From Agapanthus africanus (Eukaryota; Streptophyta; Magnoliopsida; Asparagales; Amaryllidaceae), in the NCBI GenBank assembly GCA_030015575.1, contig JASDDO010000026.1:27978079-28042078 (forward strand): a DNA stretch of 64,000 bases. Reading direction: 5' to 3'. The position numbers and the translations under genes are program-made. The notes under the pieces were generated by a model, which saw only the letters and a list, made by a program, of their open reading frames with translations, was not told the origin of the DNA and did no database searches. Positions 43,710 through 55,866 of this stretch are shown one piece after another. The first letter of the stretch is position 1. Each line of letters opens with the position of its first letter.

Positions 43710-44041
43710 GACGTGTCATGTGTAATATATGTTTAGTAATTTAAAATTCATGAATTCACGACCGAAGTATCCATGAGAGAGTTGAGAACATAGTTTATAT
43801 TGTACCAATGGTTTCATTACTTTTTCGCCTTTATGTCTCTCTGTGTATGTGTGGAGGGGGTATGTCTTTGTGTACCTTTAGTTAAATAACTAATATTTTT
43901 GTGGCCCACTATGTTAATTCCTTCGTCATTTCCTTGACACTTTTTTATGAATGTTTATGAATTTTAATAGCTACGCTTTTCTATGAATTATTTTCATGTT
44001 TGTGTTAAACATGATAAAATATTATCCGAAGAACTCATTTA

Positions 44042-44627
44042 TGCCTTGTTTGGCAATGGAGTTGAGTTTAGATTACCGGAATTTCATAAAGTTATCTAAA
44101 CTTAATCCCAAATTCCTAACCATGCCATGTTTGGCTCTCATTTTGAAGTTTAGAAAACTCCGGTTGTTTAAACTCCAAAGTTGAGATAACTAGAGTTTAT
44201 TAAACTCCAAACCAATTAGGCCCTGTTTTGGGAATGGAGTTTAGATAACCAATTAGCCCTGTATTATTTTTAAGTGGAGGTAAAGAGATGCAAACTGTGT
44301 TTTGCAAGCCTCAAACTCTAAAAATGGAGTTATTTAAAATTTGATCAGATTGGAGTTTAGATAACTGCAGTTTTCTCACTTTCAAAGGTGAGATAAGTAC
44401 AATTATCTCAAGTCTAAAATGAGCCCCAAACAGGGCAGAGTTAGGATTTTAGAGTTAAGTTTTTCTAACTTTATGAAACCACGGTTTAGAAAACTCAACT
44501 CCATTCCTAAACAGGGCCTTAGAGTTTTCTAATCTCCAAAAAGAAAACACTCATTTTGGAGTTTATAAAACTGAAAACTCCAATGCAAAATTTTGGAGTT
44601 TAGATAACTCCATTGCCAAACACCTCA
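44042..44627. mobile_element. PIF/Harbinger-type MITE (outer)
   Basis: TTA on each side (44039-44041 and 44628-44630) and ends sharing TGTTTGGCAATGGAGTT in inverted orientation. Subterminal AGTTTAGATAACTCC-type repeats are numerous. It is interrupted by the inner MITE. Confidence 0.75.
44219..44518. mobile_element. PIF/Harbinger-type MITE (inner, 300 bp)
   Basis: Ends GGCCCTGTTTTGGGAATGGA and, inverted, GGCCCTGTTTAGGAATGGA, flanked by TTA at 44216-44218 and 44519-44521. Its TIR is related to that of the outer MITE. Confidence 0.8.
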
Positions 44628-45018
44628 TTAAAGCTAAATTTTAAAGTGGAGGTAGAGCCTTGAAAACTAGAGTTATCCTTACTCTATACCTAATCAGGGC
44701 CTTGTTCATCCTAGCCATAACTCCTTAATCCTGCCTAGTATCCTTTTTCAGTGTTTTCTATGACGAAAAGTTTGATATAAAATTTAACTAATTGCTTAAA
44801 AACATGTATTAGGACGATGTGAACGCTGAATATCTTCTATATATAATGCAAATACTCTTTGGTTAGAGGTTCACCCCTCTTTTTTTTTGTCTCGAAAAAA
44901 AGAAAAAAGGAGAACAATCCTCCCGTCTTAAGGCCTCAACGTTATCTCTCCTCTCTCATTCTCTCCCTTCTCCCAAAAAACAATTAATTAATTATCTAGA
45001 ACTCTCCATATCATCTCT

Positions 45019-45022
<4 letters not shown>

Positions 45023-45076
<54 letters not shown>
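45023..45076. repeat. (AT)27 microsatellite
   Basis: 54 bp of pure AT, flanked on both sides by CAATTAATTAAT-like sequence. Confidence 0.95.
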
Positions 45077-45078
<2 letters not shown>

Positions 45079-45389
45079 AACAATTAATTAATCTCTCTTC
45101 TCCCAAAAAATAATTAATTGTTTAATTAACACGTGCAACGCATGTGCACAAATTCTAATAAGTGATGAAGAAAGTGTTCTCAGTAAATTTTTTTTGAACT
45201 CTCAGTCACTCTTAGAACACTTTAATGTTAATTTATCAATTCACGATTAAAAAAGTTGCCAGGTTTAAATGATTGGATCTATTATATATGTGAATAAGCT
45301 TGGTACTATGTTTAGCTTGTTAAGCGTTTTGGTATCAGGAATACTGTGGTTTGTTGTTTTAAATATGCTAATATTTGTTCATATTTCAT

Positions 45390-45890
45390 TAAGCTGGGTG
45401 TATATTGTTAATTCTGTACTTTCTTCTCAACACTTTTTTTGTTTTAAGGGGATCCAGGTATTGGTTTGCTGGGACCACAGACCAAAACCCTGTTACATCC
45501 CTACACAGATGTTTTGTATGTTTAAATTATCTTTAAGAGCTATATTGCAGAATCTTCGAAGTCTAGCGACTAAAGGATTTGAATGTTTCTCGAACATTAT
45601 AAACAATTAAAAGAAGAGGCACTTGTTCTAGACTTGACGATGCGAAAGCCTGAATTCTTACTTCAGTAAATAGGAACTATAAGTCCTCGTAAGTAACCTT
45701 CTTATGGAGTTTGATTTGAATGGATTGAGCCATTATAATTTGTGGGTGGTGGAAGTGTAACCATCGCTGAACTTCTTTAGGAATCACCAACAGTGTAGAA
45801 TTGCTAACTAGAGAGGTGTATACTATATTAGATTGATTTGGGTATATCCTTTTCGTTCTTGACAGCATCTCATGAAGTTGCCCAAGACCT
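45390..45890 (+). repeat. Old intronic direct duplication, copy 1
   Basis: Diverged match to 46830-47330 in the same orientation (for example TATATTGTTAATTCTGTACT and TATATTGTCAATTCTGTACT, then GTTTGATTTGAA further on). Confidence 0.6.
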
Positions 45891-46829
45891 GCTAAAGCGA
45901 TCGCATTTAAATATGTTTAATAGCAACACTGAACTCGACACCATTATGGGCATATAATATAAGCCATTAATTATAAGATATATAATATAAGCCATTAATT
46001 TTAAGGCATTGATTTATTGCAGTTCAGACACTCTGAAACCGAGTGTTTCTACTTGAAATTCTTGTCTCCGGATGATATAAATCAGTAACCTGAGTGAACC
46101 AATTTGAGGATTTATTTCTGTTGTTTATTTATTTATTATTTATTTTTTGACGTAAGAGCAGGGCCTCGAAGAAGCTCGTCCCATGAAATTTTATTAAAAC
46201 AAAACAATTTTATTTCAGTTGTTTATTGGCTACTTTAAATCTGGACATAGATGGTTTTTAAGTATCTAATCTGTACCATTAATGTTATATTTAATATATT
46301 TCATTAAACGCCTCTTAAAATCTCATTTTGCTATTCAAGTCACTATATAACATAAATCTGAGTGACATAATTTGGGCCAATATCAATCCAAATGGAAACT
46401 TTGGCTTCCTGGCCTCGTGCCAACTGTTGCATCAATTTAGCACTGTCGATGGATTGGATCATGTCACAGATCCAATCTGGATCTAACCTGATTATACCTG
46501 GTTTTGTCCTGCCTAGTTTTCACCCATTTAATATGATCCCATTGATAAATCTATCGTGGGTGGATGAGGGTGATCCAATTTGATTAACGGGTGAATTGAT
46601 TTAACCATAGATTTAGATATACCCACTCCATATATTTTGCTTTACAAATGTAGTTTTCTTGTGTCTATACAATATGGCAAAAAATTTGGTAAATTTCCTC
46701 CCCTGAAGTTGTTTAGGTATATTGATTGTATTCAGTAATGCATGCAAGTTTGATAGTACTAACTTGTTAGAAGTATTAGGACCTATGGTTGTTATTGATT
46801 TGCTAGTACCTGTTGATTTTGGCAAAAGT

Positions 46830-47330
46830 TTGTCTATATTGTCAATTCTGTACTCTTTCTCCTTCAACATTATTTTGGCTCAAGGAGATCAGGGATGGGT
46901 TTACAGGGATTAAGCCCGAACCCCACCTGTTTACAACCCTGCATCAAAAATTTTGTACCCTTCAATTGTTCTTAAAGGATCGTGTTGAAGGGTCTTAGGA
47001 GCTCTAACATTTGAAATAATCGAAAGCCATAAACAACTAGTATGTGAGAGCTTGAATTCTTATTATGGTTCATGTCATCGAATGTGAAGAAAAGTAGAGA
47101 CGTGGAGAGATTTGAGAAGTATAAAATGGCCAGGAGTCATAATTATTTAAATGATGATATCCTTTCTAGTTTGATTTGAACAAAGTGGTCTATAATTTGT
47201 ACCTTTCAGATTAGATGGAAGAGACCAAAGCTGTACCCTTTTTAGAATCATCATCTGTGGAGCATTTCTTACTAGAGGTGTATATAATTTGACTCATCTC
47301 TGTAGGTAGAGTATGTTAACTTTTTCATCC
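46830..47330 (+). repeat. Old intronic direct duplication, copy 2
   Basis: See copy 1 at 45390-45890. Many substitutions and indels point to an old event, or to two insertions of one unrecognised element. Confidence 0.6.
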
Positions 47331-47718
47331 ATGAACTGAAGTTCTTATATTGAGGATGCAATTAACATAGGGTAAGAAGTGTGAATTCACAAGTATTTGA
47401 TGCAAAATGATGAGCAATGAGGTTATTCTTCTTTCTTGGGCCTGATCTTGTTATCAGCTTAAATTGCTTTAGCTTATAGAAAGTACTTTAGCCGGGCGGC
47501 AAATTCGTAATCACCCCCAGAAGAAACTTGGATGAAATGGCCAGTTGGCCACAGACTCTTGTTACTAATCCTTTGGATATCTAATCATTTAATAATCGAA
47601 ATGATATTTAGTTGACATTTGGAGTATGAGTTCGATGTCTTAAATAAAAATTCCGGTGGCCAGAGGTTGAGTTCAGCCTGCAGTAAAGAAAGGATTATTT
47701 TTATATCATTATCAACGT

Positions 47719-48710
47719 TAGTGCTGCCAAAGGTGCAACGAGGCGCGCGCCTGAGGCACAGCCATGCGCTTCGCAGGGAGGTGAGGCGAGGCGCATGAAG
47801 TAGAGAGGCGTGTGCCTGCATACACCTCAGGTGCGTCTCATGCAAGGAGCAAGGCACACGTGAGGTGCCTGTCTCACTTTGAAAGTCAATCAAACCCTTA
47901 ATTGGGTATGATTTTGGCTTTTTTTTTTAAAAACCTAATGTATAAAAAGCCATATGATTAAGGATTTCCCCACCCGAGAGCTATGTTTTTTTTTTCTGTA
48001 AATCATGAGTAGCTTTCTTCTTTTTCAAACTGAGAGCTAGGTAAGAGAAATAGCGGCGAAAGCTTAGGGCAAGGAGCGATTGTTCCTTTTTCATTCTCCT
48101 AATATTATCTCTATTTTGCTGCTGCTTCCCACAAAGCAAATAATGACGAGATAGTAACTGAAATACTAACTAATTGGGAAAAAAGAAGAAGAATTATACA
48201 TCTCTTTCTTTTATTTCTTCCATCTTTGATCTTTTGACTTGATAGAAGTTTGCAAAAAATTTGGCATTATTATTTGCTTTTTGAAAATTATTGACCATTT
48301 TCATGCTTTTTTCTACTTCTTTGCATGATAAAAACGAAAAGAATCGTGTTACATTGAGTTTCATATTTTGTTAATACTTATTTGCGATTGTTAATCATCT
48401 ATTTGTGCTTTAATTACTTGTTACTAAAATTATTGATAATTAATGCTAATAATACTAACTGTATTCTTGGTAGTGTGTAGATTTATCATCTTTTTTTGGC
48501 ATGTTGATATTAGGTATGCCTCTTTCGGTATTTCTTTCCATAGAATTCACTAGAATTATAAAGTGTACTTGTTAATTAGATGTAAAATGTGTTTATGAAT
48601 TATATTTTGAATATTCCAGAAATTCATGAGCCCTAATCACCCAGGCATGCGTTTTAGGCGCGCTAAACCCTTTGCGCCCCGCCCCGCGCCTTGCGTATTG
48701 ACTGCACTGA
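47719..48710. mobile_element. hAT-like element candidate with GC-rich ends
   Basis: Left end TAGTGCTGCCAAAGGTGC then AGGCGCGCGCC; the right end read inverted is CAGTGCAGTCAATACGCAAG then GCGCGGGG. AT-rich interior. No clear 8 bp TSD, so the call is tentative. Confidence 0.45.
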
Positions 48711-49136
48711 TTTGACATAATCATGAGAAAGATTTTACGGCAAGCTGATGTTCAGCGCAATTAAATATTGTTATGACAAGCGTCATGGTTATGAATTAGC
48801 TTGTAAGCCTTGGTACTGGGAAATTGTTTTGATCGAAATAGGTAAAACAGCTCATTAGTGGATACCAGATGTACTTTCTTCTCGCAATATGATCACAAAC
48901 GGCTTGTTATATTCCTATCCTGCTAGTCAGTCATGGGTTGAAACTTCGATCCGTAGCTGTATACCAGTAGGTTGGGTCTGGAGAAGTTCTTAAAACGGGG
49001 TTCAAATTTCTATAATATCTCGAGTGTGTGTCATACACTAGTGATAAGTTGATAATAAAGTTTGACTCCATCAGAGCTCATATTCCGTAATTCTATTTGT
49101 CTTACACTCACTTGCATTTGCCTGCACTGCAACCAG

Positions 49137-49418
49137 GTCACTGAAAATGGCAAGCAAGAACGCCATCTTGTTGCAACGGTCGGGAAATTTAGCGTGATAT
49201 GGGACTTCCAGCAAGTGAAGAACAGCAAGCACGAGTGCTACCAGAACCAAGAAGGGCTGAAGAGCTGCTATTGCTACAGGGTTGTTCTCAAGGATGAGTC
49301 TATTGTCGACAGCCGTTTCATGCATGATAAATTTGCCGTGAGCGACTCCCCCGAGGCTCCATTGGTAGTCGCAACCCCTATGAAGGTTAGCTCCTTCAGT
49401 ATTTCGAGCAGGCGCTAA
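49137..49418 (+). CDS. DEM: VID27-like / DEM protein, exon 2 (C-terminus)
   Basis: Starts after the CAG acceptor at 49136 in phase 0 ([18 protein letters not shown]) and ends with TAA 49416-49418; 93 residues plus stop. It completes the VID27 C-terminal domain ([42 protein letters not shown]). Serine/arginine-rich last residues SSFSISSRR. Confidence 0.9.
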   Translation, partial: VTENGKQERHLVATVGKFSVIWDFQQVKNSKHECYQNQEGLKSCYCYRVVLKDESIVDSRFMHDKFAVSDSPEAPLVVATPMKVSSFSISSRR

Positions 49419-50715
49419 TGTCCAGCGCTATTTTTTTCTGCCTTTTCTCGTTTTCTTTTTCTGTTGAACTCTGTTTTAAGCCAGTGAAGATTGTGTGCTT
49501 ACTAACTTTCGTTATTTTCTCCACTCTTTCAAATGACATTTGTTTCTTGTGGCTGATATATTCATCTCACCCAGATGGTCTTGTAAAAGCTGTAATCGTT
49601 ATGATGGTTTTCCTTTTATTTTCCAGATTCGTTGCCAAGCCGGTGTTTTTTTGTCAGTTATTTATTTTGTTAATTGTTAATCATCTAATATCATGTCATG
49701 GAAAAAAAATAATGGCTTGCTATATCTTCGAGAATTTCTATTTTGCAAAATGTAATTAGCATGTGTTGGTGGCCAATAGAACACTGCTGTTGCAGAAACT
49801 GGTGCCAAAGGGGCCCTAAAGGGCAGTTGAGAGAGACCAAATGTTCCATGAATGAGCCAACCAATTTGGTCAACAGAAGGGTTCCTGCACTTTTTATTTC
49901 TGAAAGGCCACAGCTAATATCTTATCACTGATTTGACCCATATTTGAGAATTTTATCCATTAGTATCAGGTTTTACATATAAATACCATGTAGTTACAAT
50001 CTGTGCATATTTGCTGCTCGGACAGAGAGTCTGAATAGACATCATATTTAGTTTAGTATTAGAACTTGCCAACTCCAACCCTACAAAGACACAGTAAGGT
50101 AGCTGCAAGGTTATTTAGCCAAAACCAATCACATGCATCTATTTACTTCCTTCTTCTCATATAGAATGCCATTGGATGCCAACCAAAACAAAAGACATGT
50201 CAAAATTGGTGACTGGTTTCAGGTCCAACATCTGCTTCTCATTTTTCAAGATTTTTCAAATCAAAGACTCTGAGATGCAACCCTCTCCAATGGAGGCAAG
50301 AGGGGCTCCACCCACTGTTGCATTCTCATGCCTTCTCCCCCACAAATTGAACACATGGGTTTTGTTTAGCTTGGGACAAACTTTGAAAGTGAGAGGATCC
50401 CCGCTCTATATACATCTCATTCATACAAATTGTTTTTGCAAGGCAAATATATGATTTTTTTTCTTCTTGATTTTGATTTTGTTTTTTTTTTTAGTGGGGG
50501 CGGGGCGGTGGGCTACATCTATACCTACAACTATAGAAACTTCATAATTTTCCCTTTGTTTTTTATATATAATTGAAAAGAATGCAAAATAGGAGGATGT
50601 GGGTCTCTGGTCTCCATCAAGACTTCAATTGGATAGTGAGGGCCAACTTTCTATGGATAGAGTTAGGGAAGCTAGGATGATATTTTGTTTTTGATATCCT
50701 TATTGTTTGTTGGGG
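49419..50715. other. 3' flank of the VID27-like gene
   Basis: Probably includes the 3' UTR. No further gene, repeat or RNA is recognised. Confidence 0.55.
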
Positions 50716-51445
50716 CAGGGACGGAGCCGGGTTTCATTAACTAGGGCGGCTAAATTCGACAACAATTGTAAATTTGGTTCTATTGTTAACCTTTTTTCTT
50801 AATAAAGAAAAAAAAATATTAAACATCATTTTTATAGCATAAAAATGATATTTTTTATAATCATAAAAATTAAAAACTTATTTATATAATGTTGAGATGG
50901 TGTTTTTATTTGAAAACAAAACTGTCATATACAATTACTTATCAAATTAATTAGATGACAAAATAATAATAATATGTTTTTAACATCGCAAAATGCTTAA
51001 CAATATTTCTCATAAAATGCTTATAATTAAGTCTAATTTGTTCCGCCACAAAAATTATATATTTGACTAGGTGTTATTTAGAATTGGAAATTAAATCATA
51101 CCTATAATTTGTAAGTTAAATTACAAATCTAAATGAAAGATTTACATAGCAAAATAAAACAAACTATCTAATTTGTCGGTTTTAAATGATAAGATTTGGA
51201 TGTTGAGAGGTCAATATTATTATGAAATGCACGCTTAAAAAATCTTATTGCGTTTTGAATAATTTGTTTGTATAATTTATATCATTTCAAAAATAACAAT
51301 CTCTTGATTTTAGGAAGAGAAATCTTCGCCATGATTTTTTAAAAACCATACCTTATAAAATAATCCCTAATCCTTTTATTTAGTAGATTTCTTAAAACAA
51401 CCGAAAGATTGTATCTCCTTTTTTCCCTACTTGGTTCCGTCCCTG
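50716..51445. mobile_element. hAT-like MITE with TSD GTTGGGG
   Basis: Ends CAGGGACGGAGCCGGG and, inverted, CAGGGACGGAACCAAG. GTTGGGG at 50709-50715 and 51446-51452. AT-rich 730 bp interior without coding capacity. Confidence 0.82.
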
Positions 51446-51452
51446 GTTGGGG

Positions 51453-52600
51453 GTCCAATTCAACCAAACCAAGAAGATCCTTGGCAACATTATTGAGGAA
51501 AAGATTTAGTTAACTTTGCCTACCTGCTTATTGACTTCAACCTTTGTTTGTGTGTGATATGTGATGGAGAAAACAACAATCCATATCCCTTATGCATGAT
51601 GGGGGTCAATTTTCCAACTTCACGTGTTCAACTTCTATGAAAGTGGAGGCCACTTGATTGCGTTTAAGATATTGATTATAATTGTTGACACACTTGAGTA
51701 GTTGGCAAGTTACCGGATTCGGATCCTCTTCAATTCTTCTTGGAATTTATTTCAAATTGTTCCGTGGATTGGCTTGATCGTTTAGCCTTTAAAACTTGAA
51801 TTGGTACTGGTAATTTCCCGTATGTTAGAATTGTGTCTAAAATTAACTGTATGAAAGTAAAATTGCATCCCTTGAATTAAATTATGTGGTATGTAATTTT
51901 GTAAAATTTGATGAGAGTGTAAAATATGCATTAATTACAAAAGAAATTATTCCATTTTAAGTGGGGGTGGGTTTTTCATTGTTATTTTCTAGGTGAGAAA
52001 AAAAACGTCCATGTGTTATAGTTCTAGATAGAGAAATGGGAGGAGAGAGCAGAGAGAGAGAACTGCGTTGAGGGGAACATATCAAGAATTTAGAATAAAG
52101 TGGAAAAATTATTTAACCGTTTTTGAATTTTTCTTGATAAAAATGACAAAATGCTCATGCCCCTTGGGCATGAGTTATAAATAGTAGAGATAGTTAAAAT
52201 GATCGGTTTGTTGTGACTCGAGTCGATCCAACTTCTTAAATGCTGGTAAATCATATCCATTTTAGCTTTACAACTTGAACTAATAAGCCAACTCTTAGAC
52301 GGTAAATGATTAGGGTAATCCATGGATCATTCCGGAAAGATAAAAAACTAGCATCATATGTAGCCCTTTACGTACATTTAAATAGATATCTATCTTTAAT
52401 TTATCTAGCTAATAGCTTAGGCATATTGCTACAAGCATTTTTCATACATCCTACCATTGGTTGTTAGCACCTCAAGATCAAGCACTACCGCTCATCAATT
52501 TGTACTCCAAGGCAAGAAATTCTCATGAAATCGTTATGCTGTGGACTTGCCAATTCATTATCGGAAAAAAAATATAAAATAAAAACATGTCCCAATTCAT
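51453..52600. other. Unassigned AT-rich intergenic sequence
   Basis: No gene, RNA or clear repeat is recognised. Confidence 0.5.
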
Positions 52601-53498
52601 TAACCAAAAAATCTGCTGGCCAATGGTACCCTTTTCATGCATAATCGATGAAGTTTGACAAGGGACACTTTCCTTTCAAATTGCCTGTGCCTGATGAAGC
52701 TCTGGATCTTCTTCAGATGTTGTCTTCCGACGATCTGCCGACAGTGCTGGCGAACGGCTGAGATTGGGTTTGAGAGCCGTCTCCTGAGACATGTGGATCT
52801 CAGTGGGTTTGGTTTGGTGAGGAGCCGAGTTACCTGCAAAGAAGTTCAGGGGTGATTGTATCACTATGGACCCTCCGACAATCAAGTTAGTCAAAGTATT
52901 TGGGTAGAGTAGAGGCCTATTAGATTGAAATTGCTTTACCTGAGTCGTCTGAGAGAGTGGTTTATATAGCGGCAGCCATGGGCCAGCGGGCGCGAGATTC
53001 TCGCCGGCCGTTACGCCCCCGGCATTGCGCCCGCGAGAATGGCGGGATCCATCATTAATGACGGGATACGCTCGTTAATGGGGGATGTGACGGCGTGGAA
53101 CGCGGGATCATGGGGCGGCGGATATCTCGCGTTTGGCGAGAATCGCGGAGCCGTGGCGGAAACGCCCGTAATCTGTGTTCTAGGTCGCCCAATAGAACCG
53201 AGAAATCTTAGCTCGGCGGGGACTCGGAGGTGAGTGGAAGGTCGAGGAAGTTCGGTGCCGTGATAGCTCGGAGACGAGCTGGGAGGGCTGAGGAACTCAG
53301 CGTGCAGGAGGGCTCGAAGGTGAGCCATCGGTCGTTTACAGGACTCTTCAGGGAATCCTCGGAGGTCGGGTTCAAGCAGCGGGAATATAGCCCCGGGACA
53401 CCTTCAATGTGCAGTCCTCGTCCTGTTTCTGTGTGTATCGAGACGCGTCTTCTGCCACGTGTCATGATCTGGGGAGCTCCCACTTACGAGTATCATCA
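52600..53498 (-). repeat. LTR of a second Tat-like element (minus), left end approximate
   Basis: In minus sense it starts TGATGATACTCG at 53498, directly after a polypurine tract (GAGAGTGGGGGGCTAA, 53499-53514). The TATA box TATATAAA is at 52961-52968. A region with TTGATTGTCGGAGGGTCC and CTTCTTTGCAGGTAACTC follows, resembling the R/U5 of many plant Ty3/gypsy LTRs. The exact 3' end of the LTR was not resolved. Confidence 0.6.
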
Positions 53499-53514
53499 TT
53501 AGCCCCCCACTCTC
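53499..53514 (-). other. Polypurine tract candidate
   Basis: Minus-strand GAGAGTGGGGGGCTAA next to the LTR start. It implies that the 53.5-59.1 kb sequence was the 3' internal part of that element. Confidence 0.6.
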
Positions 53515-53852
53515 GTCCCGAACTATTTATGGGTCGGGTTGAGAGTGGTCCGATCGGTTACCCGGGCTCAGTTCGTATTTGAAGACCTCGTCGGCACGGA
53601 TTCTCGAGGCAATTAGGCGTATCTTTTGACGTCGGTGGATCAGAGAGGAGATCGTGCATTAAAGAGGGAGTGCCGATTCGATCGTACGTTCGTTGATGCG
53701 CCAGGCCACGCGTCCGACGCCTGTTGGCTGACGTGACGGGTCGCTGTTGTCCCCTGCGCTCGAAGGGACGCGTCCAATGGTCGTGCGACACGTAGGACGT
53801 CGCCGGCCGTCGAGCGCAAAGCGCCGCGTTGTCGGATGCGTTTGCTAAATGC

Positions 53853-53860
53853 TATAAATA
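53853..53860 (+). promoter_or_regulatory. TATA box candidate for the accessory gene
   Basis: TATAAATA about 140 bp before ATG 53994, on the strand opposite to the LTR promoter at 52961-52968. Confidence 0.55.
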
Positions 53861-55861
53861 GTGGTAGGATCCCCCCAGGGTCCACACTTCGCTATCATTT
53901 CCCGTCGCTGCCAGAGTTAGCTCGGTGCTCTTCCCTTTAGGTCGGATCTCTCGCGCTCTTTCCTCGGAGGACTCCTTCTTTGACCCAGGTTAGATGTCTT
54001 CCTCTGGGGAGTCTGTTGAGGTAGTCAGGGTAAAGTCTATGGAGTCTTCTGCTGCTTCTTCCTCTGAGTCGGGTTCCCCCCCGGGGAGTTAGGGTCACCC
54101 GTGCTTTCCGTGGTTGTGCGACGGGGACTGTTCCCAAAGCGCGTATCAGGAGTGCTCGCGACGCGCCCTCCCTCCTGAGGAATGTGGACGAGCTCACCAA
54201 AATCCAGGCTCACTTCCACATTCCCCCTAGCTACTCGCTTCGCTTGGCTGGGGAGGGAGAGAGGGCGGACCAGGTGCTGGGCAAGGAGATCTCCTTGTAC
54301 CTGAATGCCTTTTGGGCTGGAATGCGTCTGCCTTTCTCCCTCGATGTTAGCGCCACGCTGCGTTGTTTTCAACTGGCTCCGGGCCAGCTAGTACCGAACT
54401 TGTGGAGGATTCTCCTCGGGTTCCTAGTCCGGTCGAGGCTCGAAGAAATCCCCTTCAGCTTGACCCTTCCCCTTTCCTCCCTTTGCTATAAAAATCATCC
54501 CGGCAGCCGTAAGGACGAGCCGAGCTGGGTATATGTTTCCTTTAGAAAACATAGGGGAGGGGCGGTCGGGTCGGGGGTCGTAGCAGTTCCTTCTTCCATC
54601 CACGAATAGAAGGAGAAGTTCCTATTTGTCGGGCCCCCGAGGGTGAGGATTGGCCTGTGCCTGTTCAGTGGCACAGGGCCGACTGCCCGCGGGTGAGGCG
54701 GTCGTCCTCTCCCGAAGCAAGGGCGGTGTCGGCGTGGGAGCCTATCCGACGGGCCGATGTTTTGCTTTCTGAGCAGGCCCTTAGTTGAGCCGGGCTCAGC
54801 CCCGCTCAGTTCATGGATAAGTTAGGAGCCTAAGCGACCTGTTTAGACTTGCATATTTTTCTTCTGCTCTTTCCGGCGTCACTAACTCCCTTTTTTTGCA
54901 GAACCGATGGACTGATCAAAATTTTTGGCTGCCATGGCTGAGAAGAAGGGGAGGAAGGCCGGAGGCGCCGGCCCGTCATGCCCTGCTACAAGTCCGGCCC
55001 CGTCGGTGGCCGCATCGGCTAGGCGTTCTACCATGCCCCGGGCTATGGAGACCAGCCGTGGGGAGAGCCGTAAACATGCTCGGGAGTTGGAGCCCTGGGT
55101 TTTGGAGGTGGCGGATGAGGCCGACCAACTCGAGGCCCCCCTCAAGAGGTACAAAAGGACGGTATCCCGACCTCTGTCTTCGCCGGTCCTCGTGCAGGAG
55201 GGGGACCTTTGTTTCGAGGTGCCCTCGGGGCTTTCTGTCGCCGATAGCTTGCTCTCGGAGATGGAATGATCGGCCGGGGCCAAAATCCCCCGGGGGACGC
55301 TCAAGGCCCAAATCGCGGCCATAGCTTAGGAGGCTGTACAGGTCAGTGTCCGCCTCCCGTTCGGGTTGTCATTGAGCCTCTTTTGTTTGTCGGATCAGAT
55401 ACTTTTTAACCCCTCCTTTTGTTTTCCTCAGGTCCTCCAGCACTGTGCCCTCGTCGCCAACATGGAGCACGAGGAAATTGCCCCTGCGATGCAGATAGCG
55501 GGCGAGTCTTCCTCGCGGGAGGATGGCCTGAGCTGGGAGCTGCTTCAGGCGAGGGAAAGGATCGCCGTCCTCAAAGATCGGGTGGCCGCTGAGGAGGCGG
55601 TGAACTCCAACTGTAGGGAGTCCATCCGAATTTTAAAGGAGTCCAACAAGGTTGTTGAGGCTAAGTTGGAGGAGGCCAGGGTGCTCAACGCCACTCTGAA
55701 GAAGACGCGGGACACCCTTAAGAGGGAGAATGAGGCGGTGAAGGAAGGGATGAAGCGTGCCGACCTCCGGGCCGCAAAGGCGGTGGAGAGCTACAAGACG
55801 TCGGATCAATTCTACACCGACCTTGCTGACGCTTCGGCCCTCGTCTGGCATAAGGCTCTCG

Positions 55862-55866
55862 ATGCC
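55862..55866. repeat. Target-site duplication ATGCC, left copy
   Basis: Repeated at 58980-58984. The two flanks join in frame within the coiled-coil exon. Confidence 0.93.

Larger units (their letters stand above)
42634..49136 (+). other. Intron of the VID27-like gene (6,503 bp)
   Basis: GTAAGA donor at 42634 and CTGCAACCAG acceptor ending at 49136, phase 0. It contains a GA/GT/GC microsatellite, a hAT-like MITE with an internal SINE, two nested PIF/Harbinger-type MITEs, an AT microsatellite, an old direct duplication and a GC-rich hAT-like candidate, all listed separately. No additional exon is apparent. Confidence 0.88.

Noticed and set aside
45269-45610. A hydrophobic 113-codon frame in the VID27-like intron
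   Set aside because: Lies in the diverged intronic duplication, is not kept open in the second copy and has no recognised similarity.
47719-48710. Confident hAT transposon call
   Set aside because: TIR-like ends are present but no 8 bp duplication could be found, so it is listed only as a candidate.
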